Positions 23,600-34,449 of a DNA stretch of 64,000 nucleotides are shown here, in pieces. Positions within the stretch are counted from its first letter, which is position 1, and each line of letters starts with the position of its first letter. The translations under genes and the position numbers were made by a program. Source of the DNA: Girardinichthys multiradiatus (Eukaryota; Chordata; Actinopteri; Cyprinodontiformes; Goodeidae); NCBI RefSeq assembly GCF_021462225.1, contig NC_061800.1, positions 7,199,814-7,263,813 on the forward strand, read 5' to 3'. The notes below the pieces were generated by a model. That model had not been told where the DNA came from. It saw only the letters and a program-made list of their open reading frames with translations, and searched no databases.

Positions 23600-24302
23600 T
23601 GTACTCGTACTCGTCGTCTTCCGCTTAACCGGGACCGTGTCGCGGGGGCAGCAGACTCAGCAGAGATGCCCAGACGTCCCTCTCCCCAGACACCTCCTCC
23701 AGCTCCTCCAGGTGGAGCCCATGGCGTTCCCAGGCCAGCCGAGAGACATAGTCCCTCCAGCGTGTCCTGGACCGTCCCCTGGGCCTCCTCCCGGTGGGAC
23801 GTGCCTGGAACACCTCCCGAGGAAGGCGTCCAGGAGACATCCAATATAGATGCCTGAGCCACCTCAACTGGCTCCTCTCGATGTGGAGGAGCAGCGGCTC
23901 TACTCCGAGCCCCTCCCAGATGGCCGAGCTCCTCACCCTATCTCTAAGGGAGTGCCCAGCAACCCTGTGGAGGAAGTTCATTTTAGCCGCTTGTATCCGG
24001 GATCTCGTTCTTTTGGTCATGACCCAAAGTTCATGGCCATAGGTGAAGGTAGGAACGTAGACCGACCAGTAAATTGAGAGCTTTGCTTTTCGGCTCAGCT
24101 CTCTCTTCACCACAAGGACCGGCACAGCGCCCCCATTACCGCGACAGCCGCACCGATCCGTCTGTCGATCTCCCGCTCCATTTTTCCCCCACTCGTGAAC
24201 AAGACCCCGAGATACTTGACTCCACTCCTCCACTTGAGGCAGGAACTCCCCTCTAACCTGAAGAGGACAAGCCACCCTTTTCCGGTCTCTTGCAGGGTGG
24301 CT
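23600..24302 (-). mobile_element. Rex3: Rex3 LINE, second copy, 5'-truncated
   Basis: TGCAGTTACAGCT is present exactly at 23587-23599 and 24303-24315, a 13-bp target duplication. The 3' end is at the left with GAGTAC units. Only the C-terminal coding region is present, starting in the segment after the RT active site. Confidence 0.93.
23625..24290 (-). pseudogene. Rex3 C-terminal protein fragment
   Basis: One long minus-strand frame covers LVVKRELSRKAKLSIYWSVY, the RTRSRIQAAKMNFLHRVAG block, EGLGVEPLLLHIERSQLRWL, and the arginine-rich TGRRPRGRSRTRWRDYVSRL stretch near the C-terminus. The upstream part (VACPLQVRGEFLPQVEE) is followed by a short frame-shifted stretch near 24215. This fragment preserves the piece deleted from the copy at 17331-21207. 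It lacks all catalytic residues. Confidence 0.9.
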
Positions 24303-25146
24303 TGCAGTTACAGCTGTTGTTGTCTATTCCAGCTTTCCACATGTAGAGAGTGAATTTTTTTTGCACACTCTTCTTTGTAAAACAGCAGTTTTCAAATTCT
24401 TAATTGAATTTAGTTTTGTGCATTCACTGGACTGTTCAAATACAGGAATAAGCATTGATCAAAACTATTCCACTGTAATCTTGGCTTCTGCTGAAAGGCG
24501 AACCTTTGATCCAAGTCCTTTGCATCCTCTTAAAATGAGTTTCTGACACGATTGCCTCTTATTTAGCTCAATCCATCTTCCCATCAGCCCTGTTTTCCTC
24601 CCCCTTGCTGCAAAACATCTGCACAGTATAATGCTGCCATCATCATGTTTCATCATGGGGATGTGTTTACAGACTTATTTGCTGTGTCATTTACATGGCG
24701 TAGAGCAATTTGCAAAGAGGACTTTTTATGATTTTCTTTCGAAAATGACTTTCTTTTGGCAACTCTTACATAAAGGCCGGATTTGTAGAGGTATGGCAAA
24801 TAGTTGTCCTGTCAACCGATCCTCCCAGCTGGGCTATAGAAAGAAGCTCTTCCAAAGAGTTCGTTTTCTGCTTCTCTGATTTATCCTCGTCTCACCTGGC
24901 CTGTCAGGTGCACAGCCATGTGCTACCAGGTGGAAATGCTTTGATCCTGGACTTGCAGTATCTGAATTGAAATATCAACCAATACTAATACTTTCTAATT
25001 CAGAACATTTTTACTTTAACATGTAGTGTTGTTTTTTATCCTCAATATGTAGAAACAAATATGAATAAACCACACAAGCACCTTCAGGTACACATTTACT
25101 AATTAAGTAACTTCTGTAGGAAGTTGGATGTACTGGAATTATTGGA

Positions 25147-25869
25147 GATATCTATGGTGGCCGGCAGGTGAAAATATGCAGCAAACACATAAAAAAGCTG
25201 AAAAAACATTAATGATGCAAATTCCAAAACGGGCAAACACAAAAAACAAATGTACAGAAAACCAATGCAAAAAACAAATACTGCAATCACAGAAAGTAGA
25301 ACATCTACAAACTAAAAAATATACAACCAACAAAACAAATGCAACGGAGAACTGCTGCAAATAGCAAAAACAACAGCAAGTTAACAATTGCTGCAAACTC
25401 ACTTCACACAGTACGCCAGACCACTAGGAGGAGTTGACCACCAAGTCGTATGGGACCAAACCCTTAGTAAAGACATTAACGGGATGCCCAGAAGAAACTT
25501 GGGAAGGAAGCAGGGAAGAAAGAAAATGTACGTTTTTCTATATGTCTTCAAACAAGTGGTCGTAATCTTTTACAATATTATATAAAAGCAGCACATTTAT
25601 GTCGGTATTTTTAGTAGTAGACTCCCCCTTGTGGTCTGACGCACTTCTGTTTTGTGGAGAGAGTTTGCAGCTTCTATTTGCAACATTTTTCCTTTGCATT
25701 GTTTTGTTGGTTGTTGGTTTTTGCTTCTCTCTATTTTTGTGATTACAGTCTTTTTTGCAGGGTTTTTCTGTTGCATTTGTTTTTTGTTTTTTTTGTGTTT
25801 GTGTGTTTTAGAGATTGCATCTTTTATATGTTTTTAGCATGTTGGCACCTGTACACCACCGCAGATATC
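25147..25869. mobile_element. Foldback (long inverted-repeat) element
   Basis: The left arm, from GATATCTATGGTGGCCGGCA, and the right arm, ending CACCACCGCAGATATC, are diverged inverse copies extending about 250-290 bp inward. Inner matches include CAGACCACTAGGAGGAGT at about 25418 and its inverse CTCCCCCTTGTGGTCTGA at about 25623. The loop is about 175 bp and holds no gene. The arms are A/C-rich on one side and T/G-rich on the other. A fragment with the same GTGGCCGGCAGGTGAAA word is at 45142-45158. It is a non-autonomous element. Confidence 0.75.
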
Positions 25870-26189
25870 AGAGTAAAGGGTCGGGAAGCAGTGCAAACCA
25901 TGCTATTTTTTATTTTTGTTTGTAAAAACAAAACTGAAAGCTGTACATTTTCCCTTCACTTTACAATCATACAACTTTATCATATAAAATCAAAAACAAT
26001 ATTCACATGTTTGGTTGTAACGTGGCAAAACGTGGGTTTTAAACAAGGGGTGCCGTGAGGTCAAACCGACTTTAAATAATGGCTGTGCTGTTATTGTTGT
26101 TGTAGTCTTGGCAACATTTGAATTTGGATATAAAAGTTTTGTGTGGACCTTTTCAACGCACATTTTCACTGGTCATTGTTAGATGAATG

Positions 26190-27090
26190 ATGACTGTGCT
26201 TCAGTCTTACATTACAAGTGAGCCAAGGCAATGTCAAGGAAGTTAGAAGAGCTGTTACAAAGGAGATTTTTTGGACTTATACTGGGGAAGCGTTGTGTTA
26301 TTAAAAAAAAGTTGCCTATAATCACTCCAAAACAAAGAAAATAAATGTTATTTTAAGTATTTTATGTATCAATACCTAATAAAAACAATCTGGTCTTTAT
26401 CTGGTCCACGAATGGAAACTTAATATTCTGTTCTGAAATTATGAAAAATTGCCATTTGCAAAGAGGTTGAAGTTGGTTACCAATCAACTGTGGAGTGGAC
26501 ATCCTAGTAAATTCCCCCCAGAGGTCAGACTGTTTAGAGTTCACAGAAATTGCAGAAGAAATCCAGGGGCCCAGAAGAGCTTACAGACTTCAGTTAGTTC
26601 ATGTTGATGACAGTACAGTTAAAAAAAGATGTGGCTTGTTGGCAGGAGTTGCCAGGAGAAAGGTGTTTCTCTCTATACAGAATATGACAGCACAACAAGA
26701 CGTCTACTTCAATGTCCACTGGTAGGATGAAACCTAAGTGGAGATGCTTGGCCCTAGTTTTGAGAAAACCAAATTCAACATATCAGCACAAACACTTCAT
26801 ACCATCTAACAAGGACGGTAGTGGAGGGGTGACAATCTGGGCTTGGAAAGCCACCTCAACACATACACACCTAGCAGTTATTAAGTTGGCCATGATTACT
26901 CTGAATGCCAAAGTATTACAGAATTCAATATGGGGCCATCTGTCCCAGAGATATAAACTTGTTCCAGTGTTTGTGCAAAGCTAAACTTTACTTGTTTCTT
27001 TGTGGTGTTAACTACAAAAGACAAGTTCCCAGTGTATTAAAGTGGGACCATCATGAACTGTGGATGACTCAGTTAAAAACCAATGAATAG
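26190..27090 (+). mobile_element. Decayed Tc1-like DNA transposon
   Basis: Broken plus-strand frames read as Tc1 transposase: a linker near 26500-26640, a FNVHWxDETxxxxxCxA-like block near 26708-26760, RKPNSTYQHKHFIPS near 26765-26810, and DGSGGVTIWAWKA near 26813-26850. The part with the second Asp and Glu is unclear or lost. Ends are approximate. Confidence 0.7.
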
Positions 27091-27984
27091 AGATGGGTTG
27101 GTTATTTTTTACCGAATCATCCACAGTGAATCATTCACTCACATTATTATGCACAATAAAATATAGAAAATGACTACCTGAAGAAAACAATCACATTTCC
27201 ACAGTAATTGATGATATGGGGTTTTTTGTCATATAAAAGAGTAGAGCTGATGGCACAGGTAATGAGTCAGAGACATAGAAATTATAGGCACTTATATATT
27301 TAGTTAATTGAGGCAGGTTGGGTGAAGTTTGAGCAGCTTTTAAGGTTAATAATACATTGAGCTAGAATCTTTAAACGCTGCATGGCAATGTCAAGGCTCG
27401 CTTCACACAACTGTAAAATATGACAGTAATACTGCAATTTTTCAGATTTTAGAATCTGGGCTTACATTTATAAGAACACTATATTTCAAATCATTTCAGC
27501 ATCACTTTTTCCTCAGTTAATAATAAAAGAAGCTTAGAATGCGAAACCCACATATTTAGAACCAGACAACATAGTATTGGAGATCAATAAGCATCCAGGG
27601 TTTCATTAGACAAAGCAACAGCTTTTGAGGTGTATCCTATATATTTGTGCACCTTGTGCATAAAACATACCTGTGTACCGTCCATAGAAATACTTCTAAA
27701 CTCCTGACATACTACATCTGTTGCCACAAACACAAAGGCTTTCAGTACTTTTTACATTATTATCAACTAATAAGCATTTAGACAGGCCTAAGTTTATAGA
27801 AAAAAATATCAGAAACTTGGTTCCTCCTGGAATAAAGACATTTTAACAAGGAGCCATAGTACCATAGATTAAAATACTGAATATCAGAGATAGCGCCTGT
27901 GGTCAATTTTCTAGGGATTGACATGCTTTAGGAGATTCAGAACATATTCTGAATCTTTTCCGGTCTATGTTCATGCTGCATTTT
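27091..27984. other. No recognisable gene
   Basis: AT-rich sequence with short frames; nothing supported. Confidence 0.4.
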
Positions 27985-28136
27985 GGATGGATGGATGGAT
28001 GGATGGATGGATGGATGGATGGATGGATGGATGGATGGATGGATGGATGGATGGATGGATGGATGGATGGATGGATGGATGGATGGATGGATGGATGGAT
28101 GGATGGATGGATGGATGGATGGATGGATGGATGGAT
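27985..28136 (+). repeat. GGAT microsatellite, 38 units
   Basis: 152 bases of uninterrupted GGAT. The apparent open frame across it (a repeated MDGW motif) is a by-product of the repeat. Confidence 0.98.
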
Positions 28137-28461
28137 TTAAAGTTAGCTAAATCTGTTCATTCCTTATAAACTCACACCTCATGTAGCTCCTATCATTTAT
28201 TAAAAGTTATCTTAACAACAAGAGAACATTTTTACGACCACAATGTAACCGGACAGTTAGGCATCACCAAGCTCTAACAAGTTATTCACATATATTGAAT
28301 AAAAAGAAACAACCATCTTTTCTTTACCGTCTGATATTAAATCTTACCTGTTTTAGGTCAGTTAGTAGTACCAAAATTATTTATATTTGCTAAATGCAGG
28401 ACTAATAAGCTGATTGCCTTTTAAACTGTATGAATTGGGTAACACATTTGACATAATCTTC
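28137..28461. other. No recognisable gene
   Basis: AT-rich spacer after the GGAT tract; nothing seen. Confidence 0.4.
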
Positions 28462-28560
28462 CAAAACAGAACAAAAGAGCAAAGTGTACCGGAGTCAAAT
28501 TCCTTGTTTGTATGTACGAACTTGGCAATAAAGCTGATTCTGATTCTGATTCTGATTTTG
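28462..28560 (+). mobile_element. LINE or SINE 3' tail fragment (GATTCT)n
   Basis: CTTGGCAATAAAGCTGATTC with three further GATTCT units is a retroelement 3' terminus with a tandem tail. The same terminus appears reversed at 57979-58068, where a 7-bp target duplication proves insertion. Only the tail end is present. Confidence 0.7.
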
Positions 28561-28644
28561 ATAAGCTTCTCACAATAGTTTCCCAGAATTCTGGCACATT
28601 TCTCCTGACAGACCAGATCTAACTTGGTCAGGTTTGTAAGCTGC

Positions 28645-29244
28645 TGTCGAAAAAGGATTTTGGGTCGGACCAAAGTGCAGACAAGAGCTTGGCAGCCGCA
28701 TCTTAGTTTATTCTCAAAGGGGTCAAAAACGTAACAAAACACTGCAGGTATGAATCAGAGACAAAATCCAAAACTTACAAAAACACTGCAGGTACTCATG
28801 GCAAAACGTAGCATAAGTCTTCAAGCGAAGCATAAACAAAGCATAGTCATGGGAAAGGGGTAGTGACGAACACAAGGAACCAGCGACGAACAGAGACACC
28901 AAACCAACTAATATACTGGGGAAAGACAAAGGCAGGTAATCAAGGGAACTGAGAACAGGTGCGACAAGGAGGCAGGGAAGCAGCAGGAACAGGTTAAACA
29001 AATACAAAGGCTGAGGAAAAGTGAAAGGACTAAATAAACAACAGAAAACACAAACTAAGCAAGAGAATAAATCAGAGGAGAAAATAAAGAACTGGAATAA
29101 CTATAAACTAAAGTAAACAGAGAAACTAGAGGGGAACTTAGGAACAATAACCTAAGAAATAAACAAAGAGTCCATAAGGAGAATCTAAATTACAAAATAA
29201 ACCATCACAAGAATCCACAAAGTCCAAAATGTCACTCCATGACA
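28645..29244 (-). mobile_element. Solo LTR, Gypsy-like (copy 3)
   Basis: GCTGC flanks both sides (28640-28644 and 29245-29249), a perfect 5-bp duplication. The unit starts TGTCG (one change from TGTCA), ends TGACA and is 600 bp. The plus strand is A/C-rich, and on the minus strand AATAAA lies near its 3' part. Same family style as 7774-8398. Confidence 0.85.
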
Positions 29245-29249
29245 GCTGC

Positions 29250-29690
29250 CTTGCTCACACACACCTTTAAAGCCCTGCCTACAAATCTGGTATGGGACTG
29301 AGATCAGGTCTTTGTGAAGTGCACTAGCATTTGCAGCATCTTAATATCCCACAACATAATGCAGCCACCCCCAAACTTTCCAGCTGGGATAGTATACTCA
29401 GGCTTGCAAGCTTCCTCCTTTTTTCCTCCAAATGTAATGATTGTCGCTATGTCCAAACACTTCAATTCTAGCTTCCCCACAAGACACCATTTGTAAACTG
29501 TAATCTGATGTGATGTGATAGCTAGACATTCCCATGGTTTTAATACTTGAATGTAATTGTATCTGACAGATGAATGTGGCAACTTCAGGGTGAACAAGAC
29601 TTGTGAAGGTCCACAATTCTCTTCCTGATACCTCTGGTGCAACAATAGGTTTGGTTTGGCTATGAATAACTTTTAATAACTGCCAAAGCC
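29250..29690 (-). mobile_element. Tc1-like fragment
   Basis: A minus-strand open frame at 29304-29645 reads YTIPAGKFGGGCIMLWD, preceded by FGGKKEEACKPE, which is the region after the first catalytic Asp of a Tc1 transposase. The rest of the element is missing. Confidence 0.75.
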
Positions 29691-29794
29691 AATTATTAAC
29701 AAAGTCGGGGCACCACCTGATCTTCAGGAATGAATTGCCAAACAGTTCTCAGTGTCTGTCAATTATTGCTTTATGAATATCTGCCTGGTGAGGT

Positions 29795-31000
29795 GTGCTA
29801 TTATAGGACAATAGATGGAAGAGTAAATATATGAACTGGCGTTCTCAAACAACAAGGCCTGCACACATACTGTATACAGAATACACAGAAACCACTTCTC
29901 TCCAAAATATAAAAATGTATTAACAAAAAACTTCAAGTTCAAGTTAAAAGAATAGGGAAAACTAATACACTACGACGTAAAAATAGTAAAAGTAACAAAT
30001 AAGAGTAAACCAATGACCAATAAAAAGCTGCAGTGATATCACAGTTCAGTTGAATAGTATGTTTAAAAACCAAACTTTGCTTGAGAGATTGGAAATAGGC
30101 CAAATTAGCTCTGAAAGCTAACAGGGAACAAGGTCTTCAAACAACTAGCTCACAATGCAAAGCAAATGAGAACATAAAACTATTTTAATAAAATGTTTAA
30201 AAAAATCATTTGCTAAATTAGAAATCAAAAACAGTTTGAACAATTGATTCTTAATGTTGTGCTAACTAGCCATCACAGTGACTGGTTGAATGTAGTGATG
30301 CACTACCAGGATGGCGGCAGAAAGCGTTCAAGGACTCACATAAAATGATGGAAGGCGTGAGGATGCTACATCCAGGATTAGCGGCTCAACTAACAACAAA
30401 CAAAATAGCAGCTGCTGCGCTATTGAGCGACCCCTCTAAGTCCCACATGTACCTTTAAGTACCACTTGCACAAATAGTAGTGTGTGTAGGGGCACTGGTG
30501 GCGTGCTGTGGACGATCGCAGCATGAACAGAATGAGCTGTCTTGTAAACACGGTAGAACTAATAGTAGTTACAGTCTTAGCATTACCGGAGCATTAGCAG
30601 CTTGGATAACGGAGACACAGTTTAGCACATTTATAAGGGCTATGCTGACATATTTTATCCAAGTGAGAGGAGATAAAGGGAAAACACCCAATAAAATGGA
30701 GCAAGCTCACGTTATGGGACCATCAGTGTTTAAACAACTCATTCAAATAAAGTATTTTGCAACTTTAAAGAACAACCCAAAACAAATTCTGTACCATCAG
30801 GCTCAATGGCCTGCTTGTTCTCAAGCAGTTAAGGACCACAGTTAGTTTTATCCTAAACAAATGTTCTCTGCCCAGACACAACCGTTCTGATAAACAGGAG
30901 AGCAAGTCGAGTTCAGCAGGTCCGATGAACAGAGAAGACGTGATGGCTGCTGTCGGTCTAGCGAATGGGGCAAGCATCTGCTTGGATAATTTTCAACAGG
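29795..31000 (-). mobile_element. 1.8 kb LTR-like family, copy 2
   Basis: Aligned by eye to the reverse complement of 17551-19372 and to 57711-60030. Shared words include GGACAATAGATGGAAGAG, the AAAATATAAAAATGTATTAA block, TTTAAAAACCAAACTTTGCT and TTCTCTGCCCAGACAC. The left end is truncated relative to the other copies and the right end is approximate. No gene recognised inside. Confidence 0.6.
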
Positions 31001-31143
31001 CCATTTTTCATAAAATGCAGATATAAGCAGATAAGTCACTTTCGTCAAAATGGATCTTCCTTTAACATTGTTTTATGTTTTCAGCGATGCCTGTGTCATT
31101 CTCTCTCCCTCTTTCTCTGTATATATCTACATATATGTATATA

Positions 31144-31577
31144 CAGGGGTTGGACAATGAAACTGAAACTCCTGTCATTTTAGTGTGGGAGGTTTCATGG
31201 CTAAATTGGACCAGCCTGGTAGCCAGTCTTCATTGATTGCACATTGCACCAGTAAGAGCAGAGTGTGAAGGTTCAATTAGCAGGGTAAGAGCACAGTTTT
31301 GCCCAATATATTGAAATGCACACAACATTATGAGTGACATACCAGAGTTCAAAAGAGGACAAATTGTTGGTAAACGTCTTTCTGGTGCATCTGTGACCAA
31401 GACAGCAAGTCTTTGTGATGTATCAAGAGCCACGGTATCCAGGGTAATGTCAGCATACCACCAAGAAGGACGAACCACATCCAACAGGATTAACTGTGGA
31501 CGCAAGAGGAAGCTGTCTGAAAGGGATGTTCGGTTGCTAACCAAGATTGTATCCAAAAAACATCAAATCACGGCACC
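31144..31577 (+). mobile_element. 5' half of a DD36E Tc1 element
   Basis: Begins CAGGGGTTGGACAATGAAAC after a TA. It includes the 5' untranslated part and the first HTH of the transposase (31330 on: MSDIPEFKRGQIVGKRLSGA then SRATVSRVMSAY), ending near the linker, where it meets an inverted copy at 31578. It forms the left arm of the palindromic composite 31144-32800. Confidence 0.88.
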
Positions 31578-32800
31578 TGGTTTTAGACCACAATAATTTA
31601 TTAGTATGGTGTAGGGCCTCCTTTTGTGGCCAATACAGCGTCAATTCGTCTTGGGAATGACATATACAAGTCCTGCACAGTGGTCAGAGGGATTTTAAGC
31701 CATTCTTCTTGCAGGATAGTGGCCAGGTCACTACGTGATACTGGTGGAGGAAAACGTTTCCTGACTCCCTCCTCCAAAACACCCCAAAGTGGCTCAATAA
31801 TATTTAGATCTGGAGGCCATGGGAGATGTTCAACTTCACTTTCATGTTCATCAAACCAATCTTTCACCAGTCTTGCTGTGTGTATTGGTGCATTGTCATC
31901 CTGATACATGGCACCGCCTTCAGGATACAATGTTTGAACCATTGGATGCACATGGTCCTCAAGAATGGTTCGGTAGTCCTTTGCAGTGACGCGCCCATCT
32001 AGCACAAGTATTGGGCCAAGGGAATGCCATGATATGGCAGCCCAAACCATCACTGATCCACCCCCATGCTTCACTCTGGACATGCAACAGTCTGGGTGGT
32101 ATGCTTCTTTGGGGCTTCTCCACACCGTAACTCTCCCAGATGTGGGGAAAACAGTAAAGGTGTTCTCATCAGAGAACAATACATGTTTCACATTGTCCAC
32201 AGCCCAAGATTTGCGCTTCTTGCACCATTGAAACCAACATTTGGCATTGGCATGAGTGACCGAAGGTTTGGCTATAGCAGCCTGGCCATGTATATTGACC
32301 CTGTGGAGCTCTCGACGGACAGTTCTGGTGGAAACAGGAGAGTTGAGGTGCACATTTAATTCTGCCGTGATTTGGGTAGCCGTGGTTTTCTGTTTTTTGG
32401 ATACAATCCGGGTTAGCATCCTTTTCAGATAGCTTCCTCTTGCGTCCACAGTTAATCCTGTTGGATGTGGTTCGTCCTTCTTGGTGGTATGCTGACATTA
32501 CCCTGGATACCGTGGCTCTTGATACATCACAAAGACTTGCTGTCTTGGTCACAGAAGCACCAGCAAGACGTGCACCAACAATTTGTCCTCTTTTGAACTC
32601 TGGTATGTCACCCATAATGTTGTGTACATTTAAATTTTTGAGCAAAACTGTGCTCTTACCCTGCTAATTGAATCTTCACACTCTGATCTTACTGGTGCAA
32701 TGTGCAATCAATGAAGACTGGCTACCAGGCTGGTCCAATTTAGCCATGAAACCTCCCACACTAAAATGACAGGTGTTTCAGTTTCAATGTCCAACCCCTG
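31578..32800 (-). mobile_element. DD36E Tc1 element, head-to-head with 5' half
   Basis: The 5' terminus is at 32800, followed by TA. The 3' terminus at the junction has lost its outermost 25 or so bases. It carries the transposase pseudogene 31601-32612. Together with 31144-31577 it makes a 1657-bp unit with two outward 5' ends and TA on each side, set in AT-repeat sequence. Confidence 0.9.
31601..32612 (-). pseudogene. DD36E transposase, one frameshift, short deletion
   Basis: A nuclear cut-and-paste transposase. The first frame starts MGDIPEFKRGQIVGARLAGA with helix-turn-helix SVTKTASLCDVSRATVSRVM and the basic GRKRKL stretch. An 8-bp loss near 32420 (compared with 63920-63945) shifts the frame. 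The second frame holds VSTRTVRRELHRVNIHGQAA (second HTH), VLFSDENTF (first Asp), GGGSVMVWAAI, YQDDNAPIHTARL (second Asp) and PDLNIIEPLWG (Glu), ending GGPTPY. A 9-base in-frame deletion near 31810 shortens the Asp-to-Glu spacing from 36 residues (as at 43069-44105) to 33. Both lesions make activity unlikely. Confidence 0.92.
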
Positions 32801-32816
32801 TATATATCTATATATA

Positions 32817-34447
32817 CAGTACAGGCCAAAGGTTTGGACACACCTTCTCATTCAAAGAGTTTTCTTTATTTTCATGACTATGAATATTGCAGCTTCACAC
32901 TGAAGGCATCAAAACTATGAATTAACATATGTGGAATTATATACTGAACAAAAAAGTGTGAAATAACTGAAAATATGTCTTATATTCTAGGTCCTTCAAA
33001 GTAGCCACCATTTGCTTTGATTACTGCTTCACACACTCTTGGCATTCTGTTGATGAGCTTCAAGAGGTAGTCATCTGAAATGATTTTACAACAGTCTTGA
33101 AGGAGTTCCCAGAGATGCTTAGCACTTGTTGGCCCTTTTGCCTTCACTCTGCGGTCCAGCTCACCCCAAACCATCTCGATTGGGTTCAGGTCCGGTGACT
33201 GTGGAGGCCAGGTCATCTGGTGCAGCACCCCATCCCTCTCCTTCTTGGTCAAATAGCCCTTATACAGCCTGGAGGTGTGTTTGGTGTCATTGTCCTGTTG
33301 AAAAATAAATGATGGTCCAACTAAACGCAAACCGGATGGAATAGCATGCCGCTGCAAGATGCTGTGTCAGCCATGCTGGTTCAGTATGCCTTCAATTTCG
33401 AATAAATCCCCAATAGTGTCACCAGCAATGCCCCCCCACACCATCACACCTCCTCCTCCATGCTTCACAGTGAGAACCAGGCATGTAGAGTCCCTCCGTT
33501 CACCTCTTCTGCACCGCACAAAGACATGGTGGTTGGAACCAATGATCTCAAACTTGGACTCATCAGACCAAAGCACAGATTTCCACTGGTCTAATATCCA
33601 TTCCTTGTGTTCTTTAGCCCAAACAAGTCTCTTCTGCTTGTTTCCTGTCCTCAACAGTGGTTCCCTAGCAGCTATTTTACCATGAAGGCCTGATTCACAC
33701 AGACTCCTCTTAACAGTTGTTCTAGAGATGTGTCTGCTGCTAGACCTCTGTGTGGCATTGACCTGTTCTCTAATCTGAGCTGCTGTTAACCTGCGATTTC
33801 TGAGGCTGGTGACTCGGATGAACTTATCGTCCGCAGCAGAGGTGACTCTTGGTCTTCCTTTCCTGGGGCGGTCCTCATGTGAGCCTGTTTCTTTGTAGCG
33901 CTTGATGGTTTTTGCGACTGCACTTGGGGGCACTTTCAAAGTTTTCCCAATTGTTCGGACTGACTGACCTTCATTTCTTAAAGTAGTGATGGCCACTCGT
34001 TTTTCTTTACTTAGCTGCTTTTTTCTTGCCATAATACAAATTCTAATAGTCTATTCAGTAGGACTATCAGCTGTGTACTGTATCCACTTCCTGCACAACA
34101 CAACTGATGGTCCCATACCCATTTATAAGGCTTGAAATCCCACTTATTAAACCTGACAGGGCACACCTGGGAAGTGAAAACCATTTCAGGTGACTACCTC
34201 TGGAAGCTCATCAACAGAATGCCAAGAGTGTGCGGAGCAGTAATCAAAGAAAAAGGTGGCTACTTTGAAGAACCTAGAATGTAAGACATATTTTCAGTTG
34301 TTTCACACTTTTTTGTTCAGTATATAATTCCACATAAATTAATTCATAGTTTTGATGCCATCAGTGTGAAGCTGCAATATTCATAGTCATGAAAATAAAG
34401 ACAACTCATTGAATGAGAAGGTGTGTCCAAACTTTTGGTCTTTACTG
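32817..34447 (-). mobile_element. Tc1/mariner element, DD38E type, nearly complete
   Basis: Ends CAGTACAGGCC...AGTACTG-like at 32817 and 34447 with TA on each side. The terminal inverted repeats are long (about 250 bp). The right one, at 34190-34447, even includes an inverted copy of the transposase C-terminal codons. A fragment of the same family is at 48965-49252. It lies 14 bp from the DD36E composite. Confidence 0.93.
32980..34032 (-). pseudogene. DD38E transposase with one stop codon
   Basis: A 350-codon frame from ATG at 34032 to a stop at 32980, broken only by a TGA at 33367-33369. The N-terminus (MARKKQLSKEKRVAITTLRN) with VRTIGKTLKVPPSAVAKTIK is the first HTH. DRPRKGRPRVT is the GRPR linker, and HISRTTVKRSLCESGLHGK is the second HTH. 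VLWSDESKFEI has the first Asp, then GGGGVMVWGG. FQQDNDTKHTSRL has the second Asp, and SPDLNPIEMVW has the Glu. Thirty-eight residues lie between the last two, as described for the DD38E (Intruder) family. The length fits a full transposase. The stop replaces the codon after NQHG. Confidence 0.94.
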
Positions 34448-34449
34448 TA

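Larger units (their letters stand above)
23405..24930 (-). mobile_element. Decayed Tc1-like element carrying Rex3
   Basis: The left end has the CACCTTGCAAAAGTATTCAC type of Tc1 terminus and the subterminal TGGGATTTTATGTGATAGA. On the minus strand, 24620-24660 reads as the catalytic MMxHDDGSIILC-type block, and the part down to 24465 continues the transposase. It is heavily mutated and its right end is rearranged. Rex3 copy 2 is inserted at 23600-24302. Confidence 0.75.

Noticed and set aside
23542..23862. Overlapping plus and minus frames at the Rex3 3' end
   Set aside because: Shadows of the GC-rich Rex3 C-terminal coding sequence on the other strand.
27918..28169. Open frame of repeated MDGW
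   Set aside because: Translation of the GGAT microsatellite, which stays open because its unit has no stop in that frame.
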